Notes: generated by a model not told the origin, from the letters alone. DNA of 64,000 bases from Bog-532 sp963828445 (GCA_963828445.1 CAWHFP010000040.1:372001-436000), one strand, 5' to 3'; shown: positions 32,918-41,383, counted from the first letter of the stretch. A program made the numbers and translations.

Positions 32918-33481
32918 CTAGCCGTCGGTGCAGGTGGGCCAGTGGTCGGCCGCCCACTGGGGCCAGCTGAGCCAGCCCGCGGGCGGGGCCGGGATCTCAC
33001 CGCCGCCGAGTTCGGCGGCGTCCGGGACCTGGAACTGCCGCCGCCAGGCGTCCACCTCGGCCTCGCTCATCGGAAACGTCTGCTGCGGCGCCGTTTCCTG
33101 GCGGCGGGCGATGCGGGCCAGCTGGACGTCTTGGTCCACGGGCAGGTAGACCACCCGGCAGGCGGCCCCGGCCGACCGGGCCAGCCAGCGCAGGGCCGAC
33201 CGTTCGTCGCGGCCCCAGAGGCCGTAGTCGAGCACGACGCTGGTCCCCAGCCGCAGCGCCTGCAAGGCGACCGAGATGAGCCGGCCCTCGAGCACCCAGC
33301 GCTGGCCGCCGGCCATCGAGTCCCCGAACAGCGGGATCATCCAGTGATCCGGGGTCAGCCGCAGCGCCCGGTGCTGGGCCGCGAGTTCCCGGGCCCGGGT
33401 CGTCTTCCCGGCCGCGGGCAGCCCGACCATCAGGAACATGGTGGCTTCGGGCGGTGGACCGGAACGCTGCGACTGGGACAT
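32918..33481 (-). CDS. P-loop ATP-binding kinase-like protein (AAA_33)
   Basis: 187 residues. Walker A MVGLPAAGKTTRARELAAQ near residue 19, LTPDHWMIPLFG as the substrate-binding acid region, VVLDYGLWGRDERSALRWLA as the second lobe, and arginine finger-type RRQETAPQ. This is the zeta-toxin/polynucleotide-kinase-like AAA_33 family, predicted to phosphorylate a small molecule, nucleotide or RNA end. No antitoxin-like partner is adjacent. It sits 29 bp downstream of the lipid kinase gene on the same strand and may be cotranscribed. Confidence 0.8.
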   Translation of the reverse strand: MSQSQRSGPPPEATMFLMVGLPAAGKTTRARELAAQHRALRLTPDHWMIPLFGDSMAGGQRWVLEGRLISVALQALRLGTSVVLDYGLWGRDERSALRWLARSAGAACRVVYLPVDQDVQLARIARRQETAPQQTFPMSEAEVDAWRRQFQVPDAAELGGGEIPAPPAGWLSWPQWAADHWPTCTDG

Positions 33482-33510
33482 GTCTCCTCTGGGCCGGCCG
33501 GTGGCTGGGG

Positions 33511-34464
33511 TCAGGGCTTCGGCGTCCGCACGATGAGCGATCGGGGCCGGAGGCTGACCACCAGCTCCTTGGCCGGGGCGATGATCTCGCCGTCGGCTTC
33601 GCGGGGGAGTTGCTGGTCCGCGGTGATCTCGACCTTCCGGGCCCGGTAGCGCTCCAGGCGGTGGTCGTCACGGCGGCTGCGGGTCAGCACCCGGTAGCCG
33701 ACCCGGATCCAGCCGGGCAGGCTGGCCGGGGCCAGGATGCCCACGTCGAGCAGGCCGTCGTCGGGCCGGGCGTCCGGCAGCAGCGGGAACCCGCCCGGCA
33801 GCAGCCCGGCGTTGCCCACCACCACGCAGCGGGCCGCCCGCCGCAGCGGCGGCCCGTCGTCGAGCCGGACCGTGAACTGGCTGGGCGCCCCGCTCAGCTG
33901 GGCCAGCCCGGCGTGGGCGTAGGCGATCCAGCCCAGACGCAGCTTGAGCAGCCGCCGGGTCGCCTCCACCACCGCGGCGTCCAGGCCGATGCCGGCCATG
34001 GCCGTGAACGGCGTCGTATCGGCCAGCCCCAGATCCAGCACGGTCTCGTGATCACCGAAGCCGGTGGCCAGGGCCGCCCGCAACCCCCGGGGCACCCGCA
34101 GCGTCCGGGCGGCCAGGTTGGCGGTGCCGCGCGGCACGATGGCCAGCCGGACCCCGGTCCCGGCCAGCACGCTGGCGCAGGCCCGGACCGTGCCGTCACC
34201 GCCCACCGCGAACACCAGCTGAGCGCCGGCCCGGACCGCGTGCCGGGCCAGGCCCTCGCCGTGATCTTCCCGGGTGGTGGGCAGGAACATCGGAGCCCAG
34301 CCCCGGGCCAGCGCGGTCGCCCGGCAGGCGTGCGCGAACCGGTCCGGGTCCCGGACCCGGGTCCGGTTGATCACGAACGCGACGGCCGGAGCGGCGGCCG
34401 GTTCCCCGTCCGGGCCGGGCTCCCGCGGGCGGCGCGCCGCCCCTGTGCCCGCCGGGAGCTCCAT
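33511..34464 (-). CDS. Diacylglycerol/lipid kinase-family protein
   Basis: 317 residues from the ATG at 34464. The nucleotide-binding signature VFAVGGDGTVRACASVLAGTGVRLAIVPRGTANLAARTL is the GGDGT plus PxGTxN motif of the DAGK catalytic family; GIGLDAAVVEATRRLLKLRLGWIAYAHAG and DDGLLDVGIL belong to the second domain. Likely phosphorylates a membrane diacylglycerol, undecaprenol-related or sphingoid lipid. A proline-rich 25-residue N-terminus precedes the domain. Confidence 0.87.
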   Translation of the reverse strand: MELPAGTGAARRPREPGPDGEPAAAPAVAFVINRTRVRDPDRFAHACRATALARGWAPMFLPTTREDHGEGLARHAVRAGAQLVFAVGGDGTVRACASVLAGTGVRLAIVPRGTANLAARTLRVPRGLRAALATGFGDHETVLDLGLADTTPFTAMAGIGLDAAVVEATRRLLKLRLGWIAYAHAGLAQLSGAPSQFTVRLDDGPPLRRAARCVVVGNAGLLPGGFPLLPDARPDDGLLDVGILAPASLPGWIRVGYRVLTRSRRDDHRLERYRARKVEITADQQLPREADGEIIAPAKELVVSLRPRSLIVRTPKP

Positions 34465-34480
34465 GCCCGCAGTGTACGGG

Positions 34481-35050
34481 TCAGCCCTTCTGGGCGGCCT
34501 GCTGGAATACCTTGACGAATTCCCGGCCGAACGCGGGCAGGTCATCGGGCTTACGGCTGGAGACCAGCACGTTCGGCCCGTTGGTGCAGGTCTGCACCTC
34601 CCGGTCGACCCAGGTGCCGCCCGCGTTGCGGATGTCGGTCTGCAGGCTCGGCCAGGAGGTGAGGGTCCGGCCGCGCACCACGTCCGCCTCGACCAGCGTC
34701 CACGGCCCGTGGCAGATCACCGCCACCGGCCGGCCCGCGGCCACGAACGACTGCAGGAACTTCACGGCGGCCGGCACCGTGCGCAGCTGGTCCGGGTTGG
34801 CCACCCCGCCGGGCAGCACCACCCCGGCGTAGTCGGCCGGGTCCACCTCGTCGACCGCGTGGTCGACGTCGAACGTGTCGGCCTTGTCCAGGTGGTTGAA
34901 CGCCTGGACCTGCCCGGTCTTGGGGGCCAGCAGTTCCGGCCGCCCGCCCGCGTCCTGGACGGCCTGCCACGGCGTGGTCAGCTCCACCTGCTCCACACCT
35001 TCGTTGGCGGTCAGGAACGCGATCCGCAGGCCGTTGAGTTCGTTGGCCAT
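34481..35050 (-). CDS. DJ-1/PfpI-family protein
   Basis: 189 residues. Class I glutamine-amidotransferase-like fold with the nucleophile elbow AVICHGPWTLVEADVVRGR (Cys near residue 117, followed by His) and the acid E of LRIAFLTANEGVEQVEL near residue 18. ADYAGVVLPGGVANPDQLRT is the GG loop. Close to YhbO/PfpI stress proteins with proposed protein or methylglyoxal deglycase/chaperone activity. Start ATG 35050 with GAGGAGGA upstream. It precedes the lipid kinase gene by 16 bp. Confidence 0.88.
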   Translation of the reverse strand: MANELNGLRIAFLTANEGVEQVELTTPWQAVQDAGGRPELLAPKTGQVQAFNHLDKADTFDVDHAVDEVDPADYAGVVLPGGVANPDQLRTVPAAVKFLQSFVAAGRPVAVICHGPWTLVEADVVRGRTLTSWPSLQTDIRNAGGTWVDREVQTCTNGPNVLVSSRKPDDLPAFGREFVKVFQQAAQKG

Positions 35051-35181
35051 AATGCTTCGTCCTCCTCGCTGAGCGTCGGCATCAGGCCCGGGACGCCGCC
35101 CCGCCTACCGGCTACGGCGCCCCGGGTCTGTTCCGGCTTCCCGCGATCGGTGACCCTTAACATCGCTCCGCCCGGCCTCCC

Positions 35182-35634
35182 CTACTGCAGGGGGATCAGC
35201 GTCCGGTCGCCGTCCTCGCGGGGACCGAAGATCCGCCGCTCCGACTCCTCGATCCGCCGGTCGTTGATGCTGGCCTCGCGCCGGGCCATGAGGCCGTTCT
35301 CGTCGAACTCCCACAGCTCGTTGCCGTAGCTGCGCCACCACTGACCGCCCGCGTCGTGGCACTCGTACTGGAACCGGACGGCAATCCGGTTGGCGTGGAA
35401 CGCCCACAGTTCCTTGCGCAGGGCGTAGTCCAGCTCCCGTTCCCACTTGGCGGCCAGGAACTTCACGATCTCGGCCCGGCCGGTGACGAAGCTGTCGCGG
35501 TTCCGCCACACCGAGTCCTCGGTGTAGGCCAGCGACACCCGTTCCGGGTCGCGGGTGTTCCAGGCGTTCTCGGCGGCCTGAACCTTCTGCCGGGCGGTGT
35601 CCTCGGTGAACGGGGGCAGCGGAGGACGGCTCAT
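35182..35634 (-). CDS. DUF1348 / NTF2-like protein
   Basis: 150 residues from the ATG at 35634. FTEDTARQKVQAAENAWNTRDPERVSLAYTEDSVWRNRDSFVTGRAEIVKFLAAKWERELDYALRKELWAF is the DUF1348 signature, a cone-shaped NTF2-like fold with a tryptophan-rich pocket. Probably binds or converts a small hydrophobic molecule. Start overlaps the stop of the DUF3054 gene (ATGA), making it the last of four chained genes. Confidence 0.88.
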   Translation of the reverse strand: MSRPPLPPFTEDTARQKVQAAENAWNTRDPERVSLAYTEDSVWRNRDSFVTGRAEIVKFLAAKWERELDYALRKELWAFHANRIAVRFQYECHDAGGQWWRSYGNELWEFDENGLMARREASINDRRIEESERRIFGPREDGDRTLIPLQ

Positions 35635-36032
35635 GAAGTCTCCTTTGGCCGGGACACGCGGGACCCCGGGAACGCCGGCCGGAAACGGGCCAGCAGCCGC
35701 CAGCCCAGCAAAAACAGCCCCAGGAACACCAGCGCGACCACGATGAACGCCCAGGCCGTGCCCTGCCCGGCCAGCACCCGGAGCGCCATGCCTACCGCCA
35801 CCGTGCCCAGCCAGGCCGCGACCCCGGACGGCCACAGCCCGGCCGGGTGGCGCCAGGCTCGCGCGGCCAGCCAGCCCACGGCCAGCCCGGCCAGGAACGG
35901 CCACGCCGTGCTGGCCACCCCGGCCACGGCCTCCCCGTGCCCGTGGTTGGCCCGGCCGATGACCACGAACACCAGCACCACGGCCACGTCCAGCACGGCC
36001 GCCCACGCCGCGATCCGGGCCGGTGCCCTCAC
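35631..36032 (-). CDS. DUF3054-family membrane protein
   Basis: 133 residues, four membrane helices: IAAWAAVLDVAVVLVFVVIG, GVASTAWPFLAGLAVGWLAA, GVAAWLGTVAVGMALRVLAG and WAFIVVALVFLGLFLLGWRLLA. The D-x-x-x-V-L-x-F-V-x-I-G-R-x-x-H pattern in helix 1 and its edge (RANHGHG) is typical of DUF3054. GTG at 36032 overlaps the dehydrogenase stop (GTGA) and the TGA overlaps the DUF1348 ATG. Function unknown. Confidence 0.85.
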   Translation of the reverse strand: MRAPARIAAWAAVLDVAVVLVFVVIGRANHGHGEAVAGVASTAWPFLAGLAVGWLAARAWRHPAGLWPSGVAAWLGTVAVGMALRVLAGQGTAWAFIVVALVFLGLFLLGWRLLARFRPAFPGSRVSRPKETS

Positions 36033-36943
36033 GCGGGCACCAGGTTCGGCGGTTCCTGGCCGGCCACGAACGCGGTGATCTGCTCGGCGGCCACCCGCCA
36101 GGAACGGTCCAGGGTGCCGTCGGTGGCCCCGCCCACGTGCGGCAGGATGAGCACCCCCGGCGCGTCCCACAGCGGGTGGTCGGCGGGCAGCGGCTCGGGG
36201 TCGGTCACGTCGAGCACGGCCCGTAGCCGTCCCGAGGTCAGCTCGGCCAGCAGCGCGCCGGTGTCCACCACCGGCCCGCGGGCCACGTTGACCAGCACGG
36301 ACCGGTCCGGCATCCGGGCCAGGAACGCGGCGTCGACCAGATGCCGGGTCCCGGCGTTGGACGGGACCATCACCACCACCGCGTCCTGGGTGCCGAGCAG
36401 GTCCGGCACCTCGTCGAACGCGCGCACCCCGGCCCGGGCTGACCGCCCGGTCAGGGTCACGGTGGCGCCGAACGGTTCCGCCATGGCCCGCAGGTGCTGG
36501 CCGAGGTCACCCGCGCCCAGCACCAGCAGGCGCTGGCCGGCCATGGTCTCGGTCTGGTGCTGGTTCCACCGGTGCGCGGCCTGGTCGGCGGCGAACTGCG
36601 GCACCTGCCGGTACACCGCCAGCAGCCCGGCCATGGCCAGCTCGGCGGTGGCCCCGCCGTTGGCGCCGCGGGCGTTGGACAGCAGCACGCCGTCCGGCAG
36701 CTTGCCCTCCCACTGCTCGGTGCCCGCGCTGAGCGTCTGCACCATCCGCAACTTGGGCAGTTCCGGCATGGCCGCCAGCAGCTGGCCGGGGTCGGCGCAG
36801 GGGGCCGGCACCACCAGCACCTCGGCCGACGACGCCTGCTCCGGCCAGGGCTCACCCGGTGTGTAGCGGACCGCCTGCGCCCACTCCAGCCGGGCCAGCG
36901 CCGCCTGGCCTTCCTCGCTGGGGACCAGGACTGTCAGCGTCAT
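36029..36943 (-). CDS. D-isomer-specific 2-hydroxyacid dehydrogenase
   Basis: 304 residues. NAD-binding LLVLGAGDLGQHLRAMAEPFGATVTLTGRSA, then the catalytic set: Arg in LVNVARGPVVDTGALLAEL, Glu in VLDVTDPEPLPADHPLWDAPGVLILPHVGG, His in LPHVGG. Likely oxidises or reduces a 2-hydroxy acid; NAD or NADP preference is not clear as the R after the glycine loop (LTGR) suggests NADPH. ATGA overlap with the upstream alcohol dehydrogenase and GTGA with DUF3054 place it in a four-gene unit. Confidence 0.88.
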   Translation of the reverse strand: MTLTVLVPSEEGQAALARLEWAQAVRYTPGEPWPEQASSAEVLVVPAPCADPGQLLAAMPELPKLRMVQTLSAGTEQWEGKLPDGVLLSNARGANGGATAELAMAGLLAVYRQVPQFAADQAAHRWNQHQTETMAGQRLLVLGAGDLGQHLRAMAEPFGATVTLTGRSARAGVRAFDEVPDLLGTQDAVVVMVPSNAGTRHLVDAAFLARMPDRSVLVNVARGPVVDTGALLAELTSGRLRAVLDVTDPEPLPADHPLWDAPGVLILPHVGGATDGTLDRSWRVAAEQITAFVAGQEPPNLVPA

Positions 36944-37977
36944 CTCGTAGTTCCTCCATTGGGCTCAGCTTGTGGCTCGACCACGACCTTGAGCCCGGCC
37001 CGCTTGGTCGCGGTGGCGAAGGCGTCGGCGGTGGCGTCCAGCCCGAACGAATCGGTGACCAGCGAGGCGGTGTCGACCTGACCCCGCGCGACCAGGCTGA
37101 TGGCCCGTTCGTACACCTCGTTCATGCGGCGCACCATGGCGATGGTCAGGCCCTTGCGGCGGGCCAGCGAGGCGCCGAAGCCGATGTGGTCGTCGTCGGG
37201 GATGCCGCCCAGCGTCACCCGGCCGCCGGGCCGGGTCGCGTGCATGGCCAGCCCCACCCCGGCGTCGCCCCCGGCGATCTCGAACGCCACGTCCACCCCG
37301 TACCCGACCAGATCCGGGAGCGCTTCCAGCTCGGGCCCGAGTTCTCCCGGGTCCACCACCTGGTCCGCCCCCAGCGTGGCCGCGGCCTCCCGCCGGTGCG
37401 GGAGTGGCTCGAAGGCCAGGATCGACTCAGCCCCGGACACCCGCAGCAGCTGGATGGTGAGCAGCCCGATCGGCCCGCAGCCGACCACGGCGGCCCGGCC
37501 CGCGAACGGCAGGTGGCCCAGGTCGATCGAATGGATGGCCACCCCGAGCGGCTCCAGTACCGCCCCGTCGCGGTCGGACAGCTCGTCCGGCAGCGGGTGC
37601 AGCAACTCGTCGGGCCAGGTCATGAACTGGCGCAGGCTGCCGTCGGTGCCGCCGTGGCCAGAGAACCGGACCTGCGGGCACAGGTTGCGGTAACCGTCCC
37701 GGCAGGCCCGGCAGGTGTTGTCGGGAATGGCCGGGTCGATGGCCACCCGCTGGCCGCGCCGCGGGCCGGCCGCGATCACCCCGGCCGCCTCGTGGCCGAG
37801 CACCAGCGGCTGGGACAGCTGGGCGTCACCGATCGCGCCCTCGCTGAACCAGTGCAGGTCCGAGCCGCAGAGACCGACCGCGGTGACCTGAACCAGAGTC
37901 TCGCCCGGCCCGGGTTCGGGGACCGGCTCGTCCCCGACCCGGATGTCGCCCACCCCGTACAGCCTCGCCGCCCGCAT
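36940..37977 (-). CDS. Zinc-dependent alcohol/polyol dehydrogenase
   Basis: 345 residues from the ATG at 37977 (GGGAGCG 6 bp upstream). Zinc ligands are visible: catalytic Cys in VGLCGSDLHW, GHEAAG with His-Glu, and structural-type cysteines CRACRDGYRNLC (three seen, the first replaced by Asn-Thr context). Nucleotide site AAVVGCGPIGLLTIQLLRVSGAESILAFEP has E after the glycine loop, favouring NAD. Resembles sorbitol/threonine dehydrogenases. First gene of the chain ADH, 2-hydroxyacid dehydrogenase, DUF3054, DUF1348; a sugar-acid or polyol pathway is a reasonable inference. Confidence 0.87.
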   Translation of the reverse strand: MRAARLYGVGDIRVGDEPVPEPGPGETLVQVTAVGLCGSDLHWFSEGAIGDAQLSQPLVLGHEAAGVIAAGPRRGQRVAIDPAIPDNTCRACRDGYRNLCPQVRFSGHGGTDGSLRQFMTWPDELLHPLPDELSDRDGAVLEPLGVAIHSIDLGHLPFAGRAAVVGCGPIGLLTIQLLRVSGAESILAFEPLPHRREAAATLGADQVVDPGELGPELEALPDLVGYGVDVAFEIAGGDAGVGLAMHATRPGGRVTLGGIPDDDHIGFGASLARRKGLTIAMVRRMNEVYERAISLVARGQVDTASLVTDSFGLDATADAFATATKRAGLKVVVEPQAEPNGGTTR

Positions 37978-38009
37978 GCACCGCTCCCTCATCGCTGGTA
38001 GGACCAACG

Positions 38010-38816
38010 TTACGGTTTGCGGGCCACCCCGGCGTACAGGGCCACCTCGGGCGCGTGCCGCAACTCCGGGTCCGGCCGCCACTGGGCCACCGGGACCACC
38101 CCCGGCTCCACCAGGGTCAAGCCCGCGAAGAAGGGCACGATGCGGTCCCGCTCGCGGGCGGTGATGGGCGGGGTGGCGTGCTCGTTCCAGAACGCCATGG
38201 CCTGGCGGTTCGCTTCGCCGCCGAGTTCGGTGGTGGGGTGGGAGATCACCAGGTAGCTGCCGGCCGGCACCGCGCCCATCAGGTGGCTGACCGCGGCCGC
38301 GGCCTCGGCGTCGTCGAGCACGAAGTTGAGGACGCCGAGCATCATCACCGCGACCGGCCGGTCCAGGTCCAGGGTGTTACCGGCCTCGGCGACGACCCGC
38401 GCGGGCTCGCGCAGGTCCGCGTCGATGTAGCTGGTCACCCCGGGCTCGGCCGACGTGAGCAGGGCCCGGGCGTGGGTGAGGACCATCGGGTCGTTGTCCA
38501 CGTACACCACCCGGGCCGCCGGGACCAGGCGCTGCGCCACCTCGTGGGTGTTGTCGGCGGTGGGCAGCCCGGTGCCGATGTCAAGGAACTGGTCCACGTC
38601 CTGGCCGGCCAGGAACTGGACCGCCCGGGCCAGGAAGGCCCGGTCGGCCCGGGCCACGTCGGCGATCCGCGGAAACATGGTGCGGACCCGCTCGCCCGCG
38701 TCCCGGTCAGCCTGGAAGTTGTCCTTACCGCCCAGCCAGTAGTTCCACACCCGGGCGTTGTGCGCGACGCTGGTGTCGACACCAGGGGCGTTGTGCACGG
38801 TCTCGTCGGCGGCCAT
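38010..38816 (-). CDS. DUF574 SAM-dependent methyltransferase, intact
   Basis: 268 residues, all family segments present: VAHNARVWNYWLGGKDNFQADRDAGERV, RADRAFLARAVQFLAGQ, SAM site FLDIGTGLPTADNTHEVAQ, VVYVDNDPMVLTHARALL, PVAVMMLGVLNFVLD and the closing PEVALYAGVARKP. This widespread actinomycete family has no established substrate. It is a paralogue of the broken gene at 17329-18150 and lies 33 bp upstream of the alcohol dehydrogenase start on the same strand, but with its own spacing it need not be in that operon. Confidence 0.9.
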   Translation of the reverse strand: MAADETVHNAPGVDTSVAHNARVWNYWLGGKDNFQADRDAGERVRTMFPRIADVARADRAFLARAVQFLAGQDVDQFLDIGTGLPTADNTHEVAQRLVPAARVVYVDNDPMVLTHARALLTSAEPGVTSYIDADLREPARVVAEAGNTLDLDRPVAVMMLGVLNFVLDDAEAAAAVSHLMGAVPAGSYLVISHPTTELGGEANRQAMAFWNEHATPPITARERDRIVPFFAGLTLVEPGVVPVAQWRPDPELRHAPEVALYAGVARKP

Positions 38817-38858
38817 GGCGCCCAGGCTACGCGGGCGGCCGGGCGGGCCGCGGGCGGG

Positions 38859-39101
38859 CTAGGCGGGCAGCGGACCCGGTTCCGGCGGCGGCACGGGGAG
38901 GCCCGGGTCGGGCATGGGCGACGGCGGGGTCGGCGTCGGCCCCGGCTGCGGCGGCAGCGGGCCCGGTCCCGGCGGCGGCGGCACCGGGGACGGCTCCGGC
39001 ATCGGCTCGGGCTGCGGCGGCACCGGCGAGGGCTCGGGCATCGGCCCGGGCTGAGGCGGGAGCGGGGACGGCTCTACGGGCATGGACGCCATCGTGTTCA
39101 T
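38859..39101 (-). CDS. Small proline-rich repeat protein
   Basis: 80 residues, ATG at 39101 with AAAGGGG upstream. After MNTMASMPVE the chain is almost only Pro, Gly, Glu, Ser, Val and Gln: units such as EPSPLPPQPGPMP and EPSPVPPQPEPMP repeat two to three times, then a run of PGP/PLPP. No cysteine, no signal peptide, no membrane helix. A disordered or polyproline-helix linker or scaffold is expected. The repeat could also expand and contract by slippage. Function unknown. Codon phase supports translation because repeats are kept in frame. Confidence 0.55.
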   Translation of the reverse strand: MNTMASMPVEPSPLPPQPGPMPEPSPVPPQPEPMPEPSPVPPPPGPGPLPPQPGPTPTPPSPMPDPGLPVPPPEPGPLPA

Positions 39102-39129
39102 CACGTACCCCTTTCCTGATATCGAAGGT

Positions 39130-40137
39130 CTATTCCCCGGGTCCCTGGCTCGATTCACGGACGACCAGCCGGCAGGGGACCGTACGCACGCCGCGGGCGG
39201 GCTCACCGCCGATGGCGGCCAGCAGATCTTCGGCCGCGGCCCGGCCCACGTCGACCAGGCACATGTCCACGCTGGACAGGGGCGGATCCGAGCCGCGCAC
39301 CATCGGGTCCCAGTTGTCGAAGCCGACCAGGGCGATGTCGTCCGGTACCCGCCGCCCGGCCGCCCGCAGCGCGTCGCCGGCCCCGCGGGCGATCTGGTCG
39401 CTGCCGCAGAAGATCGCGTCGGTGTCCGGGCGTTGTTCCAGCAGCCGGGCGGTCGCCTCCCGGCCCCAGCGTTCGCTCCACTCCCCGTACAGCACGCTGT
39501 CCGGGGCCAGCGGGGCACCCGCGGCCTCGAGCACGCCGGCCAGGCCGGCCGCCCGCTGCCGGGCGGCCAGGAACCGCTCCGGCCCGGCGATGTGCGCGAT
39601 GCGCCGGCGCCCGGTCTCCAGCAGGTGCTGCCCGGCCGCCTCCCCGCCGCCCACGTCGTCGGGCAGCACCGCCGGTTCGTCGGAGCCGGCCGCCTGGGTC
39701 ATCGCGTACACCACCGGGATGCCCAGCCCGGCCCCGACCGGGGGCCGCGGCTCGATCCGGCGGCCGGTGACGATCAGCCCGTCCACCCGGCGGGCGGTGA
39801 GCATCTCCACGTAGCGGCGCTCGCGCTCCGGGTCGTCGCGGGTGTCGCACATGAACACCGAGATCTGCCCGGCCCCCAGCGCGTCCTCGGCCCCGAGCAT
39901 GACCGGGATGCTGAACCGGCCGAAGCTGTCGGTGGTGATCATCCCGACCGTGTACGTGCGCCCGGCCAGCAGCGCCTGGGCCAGCGGGTTTGGCGCGAAG
40001 CCCAGCCGCCGCGCGGCCTCGGCCACCCGCTCGCGGGTTTCCGGGCGAAGCCGGCCCTGGCCGTTGAGCGCCTTGGAGGCCGTGCCGATGGACACGCCGG
40101 CGTCGGCCGCCACGTCCCGGATCGTCGCCCGTTTCAT
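39130..40137 (-). CDS. LacI-family regulator of the xylose operon
   Basis: 335 residues. N-terminal HTH: TIRDVAADAGVSIGTASKALNGQGRLRPETRERVAEAARRLGFAPNPLAQALLAGRTYTVGMI, with the hinge helix PNPLAQAL. The periplasmic-binding-like effector domain follows, ending with VDVGRAAAEDLLAAIGGEPARGVRTVPCRLVVRESS. Position directly after xylA on the same strand suggests it senses xylose or xylulose and represses xylB-xylA. Candidate operators are upstream of xylB at 42824-42840 and 43315-43328. A terminator-like hairpin separates it from xylA. Confidence 0.85.
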   Translation of the reverse strand: MKRATIRDVAADAGVSIGTASKALNGQGRLRPETRERVAEAARRLGFAPNPLAQALLAGRTYTVGMITTDSFGRFSIPVMLGAEDALGAGQISVFMCDTRDDPERERRYVEMLTARRVDGLIVTGRRIEPRPPVGAGLGIPVVYAMTQAAGSDEPAVLPDDVGGGEAAGQHLLETGRRRIAHIAGPERFLAARQRAAGLAGVLEAAGAPLAPDSVLYGEWSERWGREATARLLEQRPDTDAIFCGSDQIARGAGDALRAAGRRVPDDIALVGFDNWDPMVRGSDPPLSSVDMCLVDVGRAAAEDLLAAIGGEPARGVRTVPCRLVVRESSQGPGE

Positions 40138-40149
40138 GTACTGAGCTTA

Positions 40150-40175
40150 GGGGGCCCAGGTCCACCCGGGCCCCC
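40150..40175 (-). terminator. Hairpin between xylA and the LacI-type gene
   Basis: Stem GGGGGCCC / GGGCCCCC around a 10-nt loop, between the xylA stop (40199) and the regulator start (40137). Likely terminates xylBA transcripts. Confidence 0.6.
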
Positions 40176-40198
40176 GTAAACCGCCAGCATTCAAACCG

Positions 40199-41383
40199 TT
40201 AGCGCACGCCGTACAGGTGTTCCAGGGCCAGCTGATCCAGCTGCTCGTAGCCCAGCCCGCGCTCGGCGTAGGCGTCGATGTCGATGCTGACTTCGCGCAC
40301 GTCCCGCCACGTCTCACCGTCGGCCAGGGTCGGCTCGCTCAGCGCGGCCACCTTGGACGCGGCCAGCGCGGCCTGCACCTCGGGGTCGGCCCGGAACTTC
40401 AGCACCTTGTCCCGCAGGATCAGGTAGTTGCGCATGCAGGCGGCCGCCGACACCCACACGCCCTCGTCGTTCTCGGTGCGCGGCGGCTTGTAGTCGAAGT
40501 GGATCGGGCCGTCGTAGCCGCCGGCCTCGATCGCGTTCACCACCGCGTCGACCACCCAGAACGCGCCGCCCACGTTGCCCGCGCCGAAGCGCAGGTCCTG
40601 GTCGAAGCGCGGCCCGTGCTGGCCGTTGAGGTCGATGTGGAACAGCTTGCCGTGCCACAGCGCCTGGTTGATGCCGGCCGCGTAGTTCAGCCCGGCCATC
40701 TCCTCGTGCCCGATCTCCGGGTTGATGCCGACCATCTCGGAGTGCTCGAGCTGGTTGGTGAAGGCGATCGCGTGCCCGAGGGTGGGCAGCAAGATGTCGC
40801 CGCGGGGCTCGTTGGGCTTGGGCTCGATGGCGAACTTGATGTCGTAGCCCTGCTCGATGACGTAGTCGCAGAGCAGGTCCATGCCCTCGGCGTACCGGGC
40901 CAGCGCGGCCTGGATGTCCTTGGCCCCGCCGGACTCGGCCCCTTCGCGGCCGCCCCAGAAGATATAGGTCTTGGCCCCCAGCTCCGCGGCCAGGTCGAGG
41001 TTGCGCATCACCTTGGCCAGCGCGAACCGGCGGATGTCGCGCTCGTTGGCGGTGAACGCGCCGTCCTTGAACATCGGGTGGCCGAACAGGTTGGTGGTGG
41101 CCGTGGTCACCTTGGTCCCGGTCTCGTCCAGCGCCTTGCGGAAGGCGGCGATGAGCTGGTCGCGCTCGGCGTTGGAGGCCTCGAACGGGAACACGTCGTT
41201 GTCGTGGAAGTTGACGCCGTAGGCGCCCAGCTCGGCCAGCTTGCGCACGGCCCGGTCGGCGGCCATGGGCGGGCGTACCGCCCCGCCGAACACGTCCACG
41301 CCCTGCCACCCGACGGTCCAGATGCCGAACGAGAACTTGTCCTCGGGCACCGGAGCGTACGGGTCATCAATAGGTGAGCTCAC
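40199..41383 (-). CDS. xylA: Xylose isomerase
   Basis: 394 residues, typical of the shorter actinobacterial class I enzyme. Active-site segments are all present: NFHDNDVFPF (catalytic His), YIFWGGREGAES, KFAIEPKPNEPRGD (metal Glu), VGINPEIGHEEMAGLN, LFHIDLNGQHGPRFDQDLRFG (metal Asp/His) and IHFDYKPPRTE. Converts D-xylose to D-xylulose with Mg or Mn. Start GTG at 41383 overlaps the xylB stop (GTGA); the longer in-frame reading to 41410 is less likely. Translationally coupled behind xylB. Confidence 0.96.
   Translation of the reverse strand: MSSPIDDPYAPVPEDKFSFGIWTVGWQGVDVFGGAVRPPMAADRAVRKLAELGAYGVNFHDNDVFPFEASNAERDQLIAAFRKALDETGTKVTTATTNLFGHPMFKDGAFTANERDIRRFALAKVMRNLDLAAELGAKTYIFWGGREGAESGGAKDIQAALARYAEGMDLLCDYVIEQGYDIKFAIEPKPNEPRGDILLPTLGHAIAFTNQLEHSEMVGINPEIGHEEMAGLNYAAGINQALWHGKLFHIDLNGQHGPRFDQDLRFGAGNVGGAFWVVDAVVNAIEAGGYDGPIHFDYKPPRTENDEGVWVSAAACMRNYLILRDKVLKFRADPEVQAALAASKVAALSEPTLADGETWRDVREVSIDIDAYAERGLGYEQLDQLALEHLYGVR

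Noticed and set aside
32918..33481. A zeta-toxin of a toxin-antitoxin pair
   Set aside because: The fold is related, but there is no small antitoxin gene next to it and the neighbours are metabolic or stress genes.
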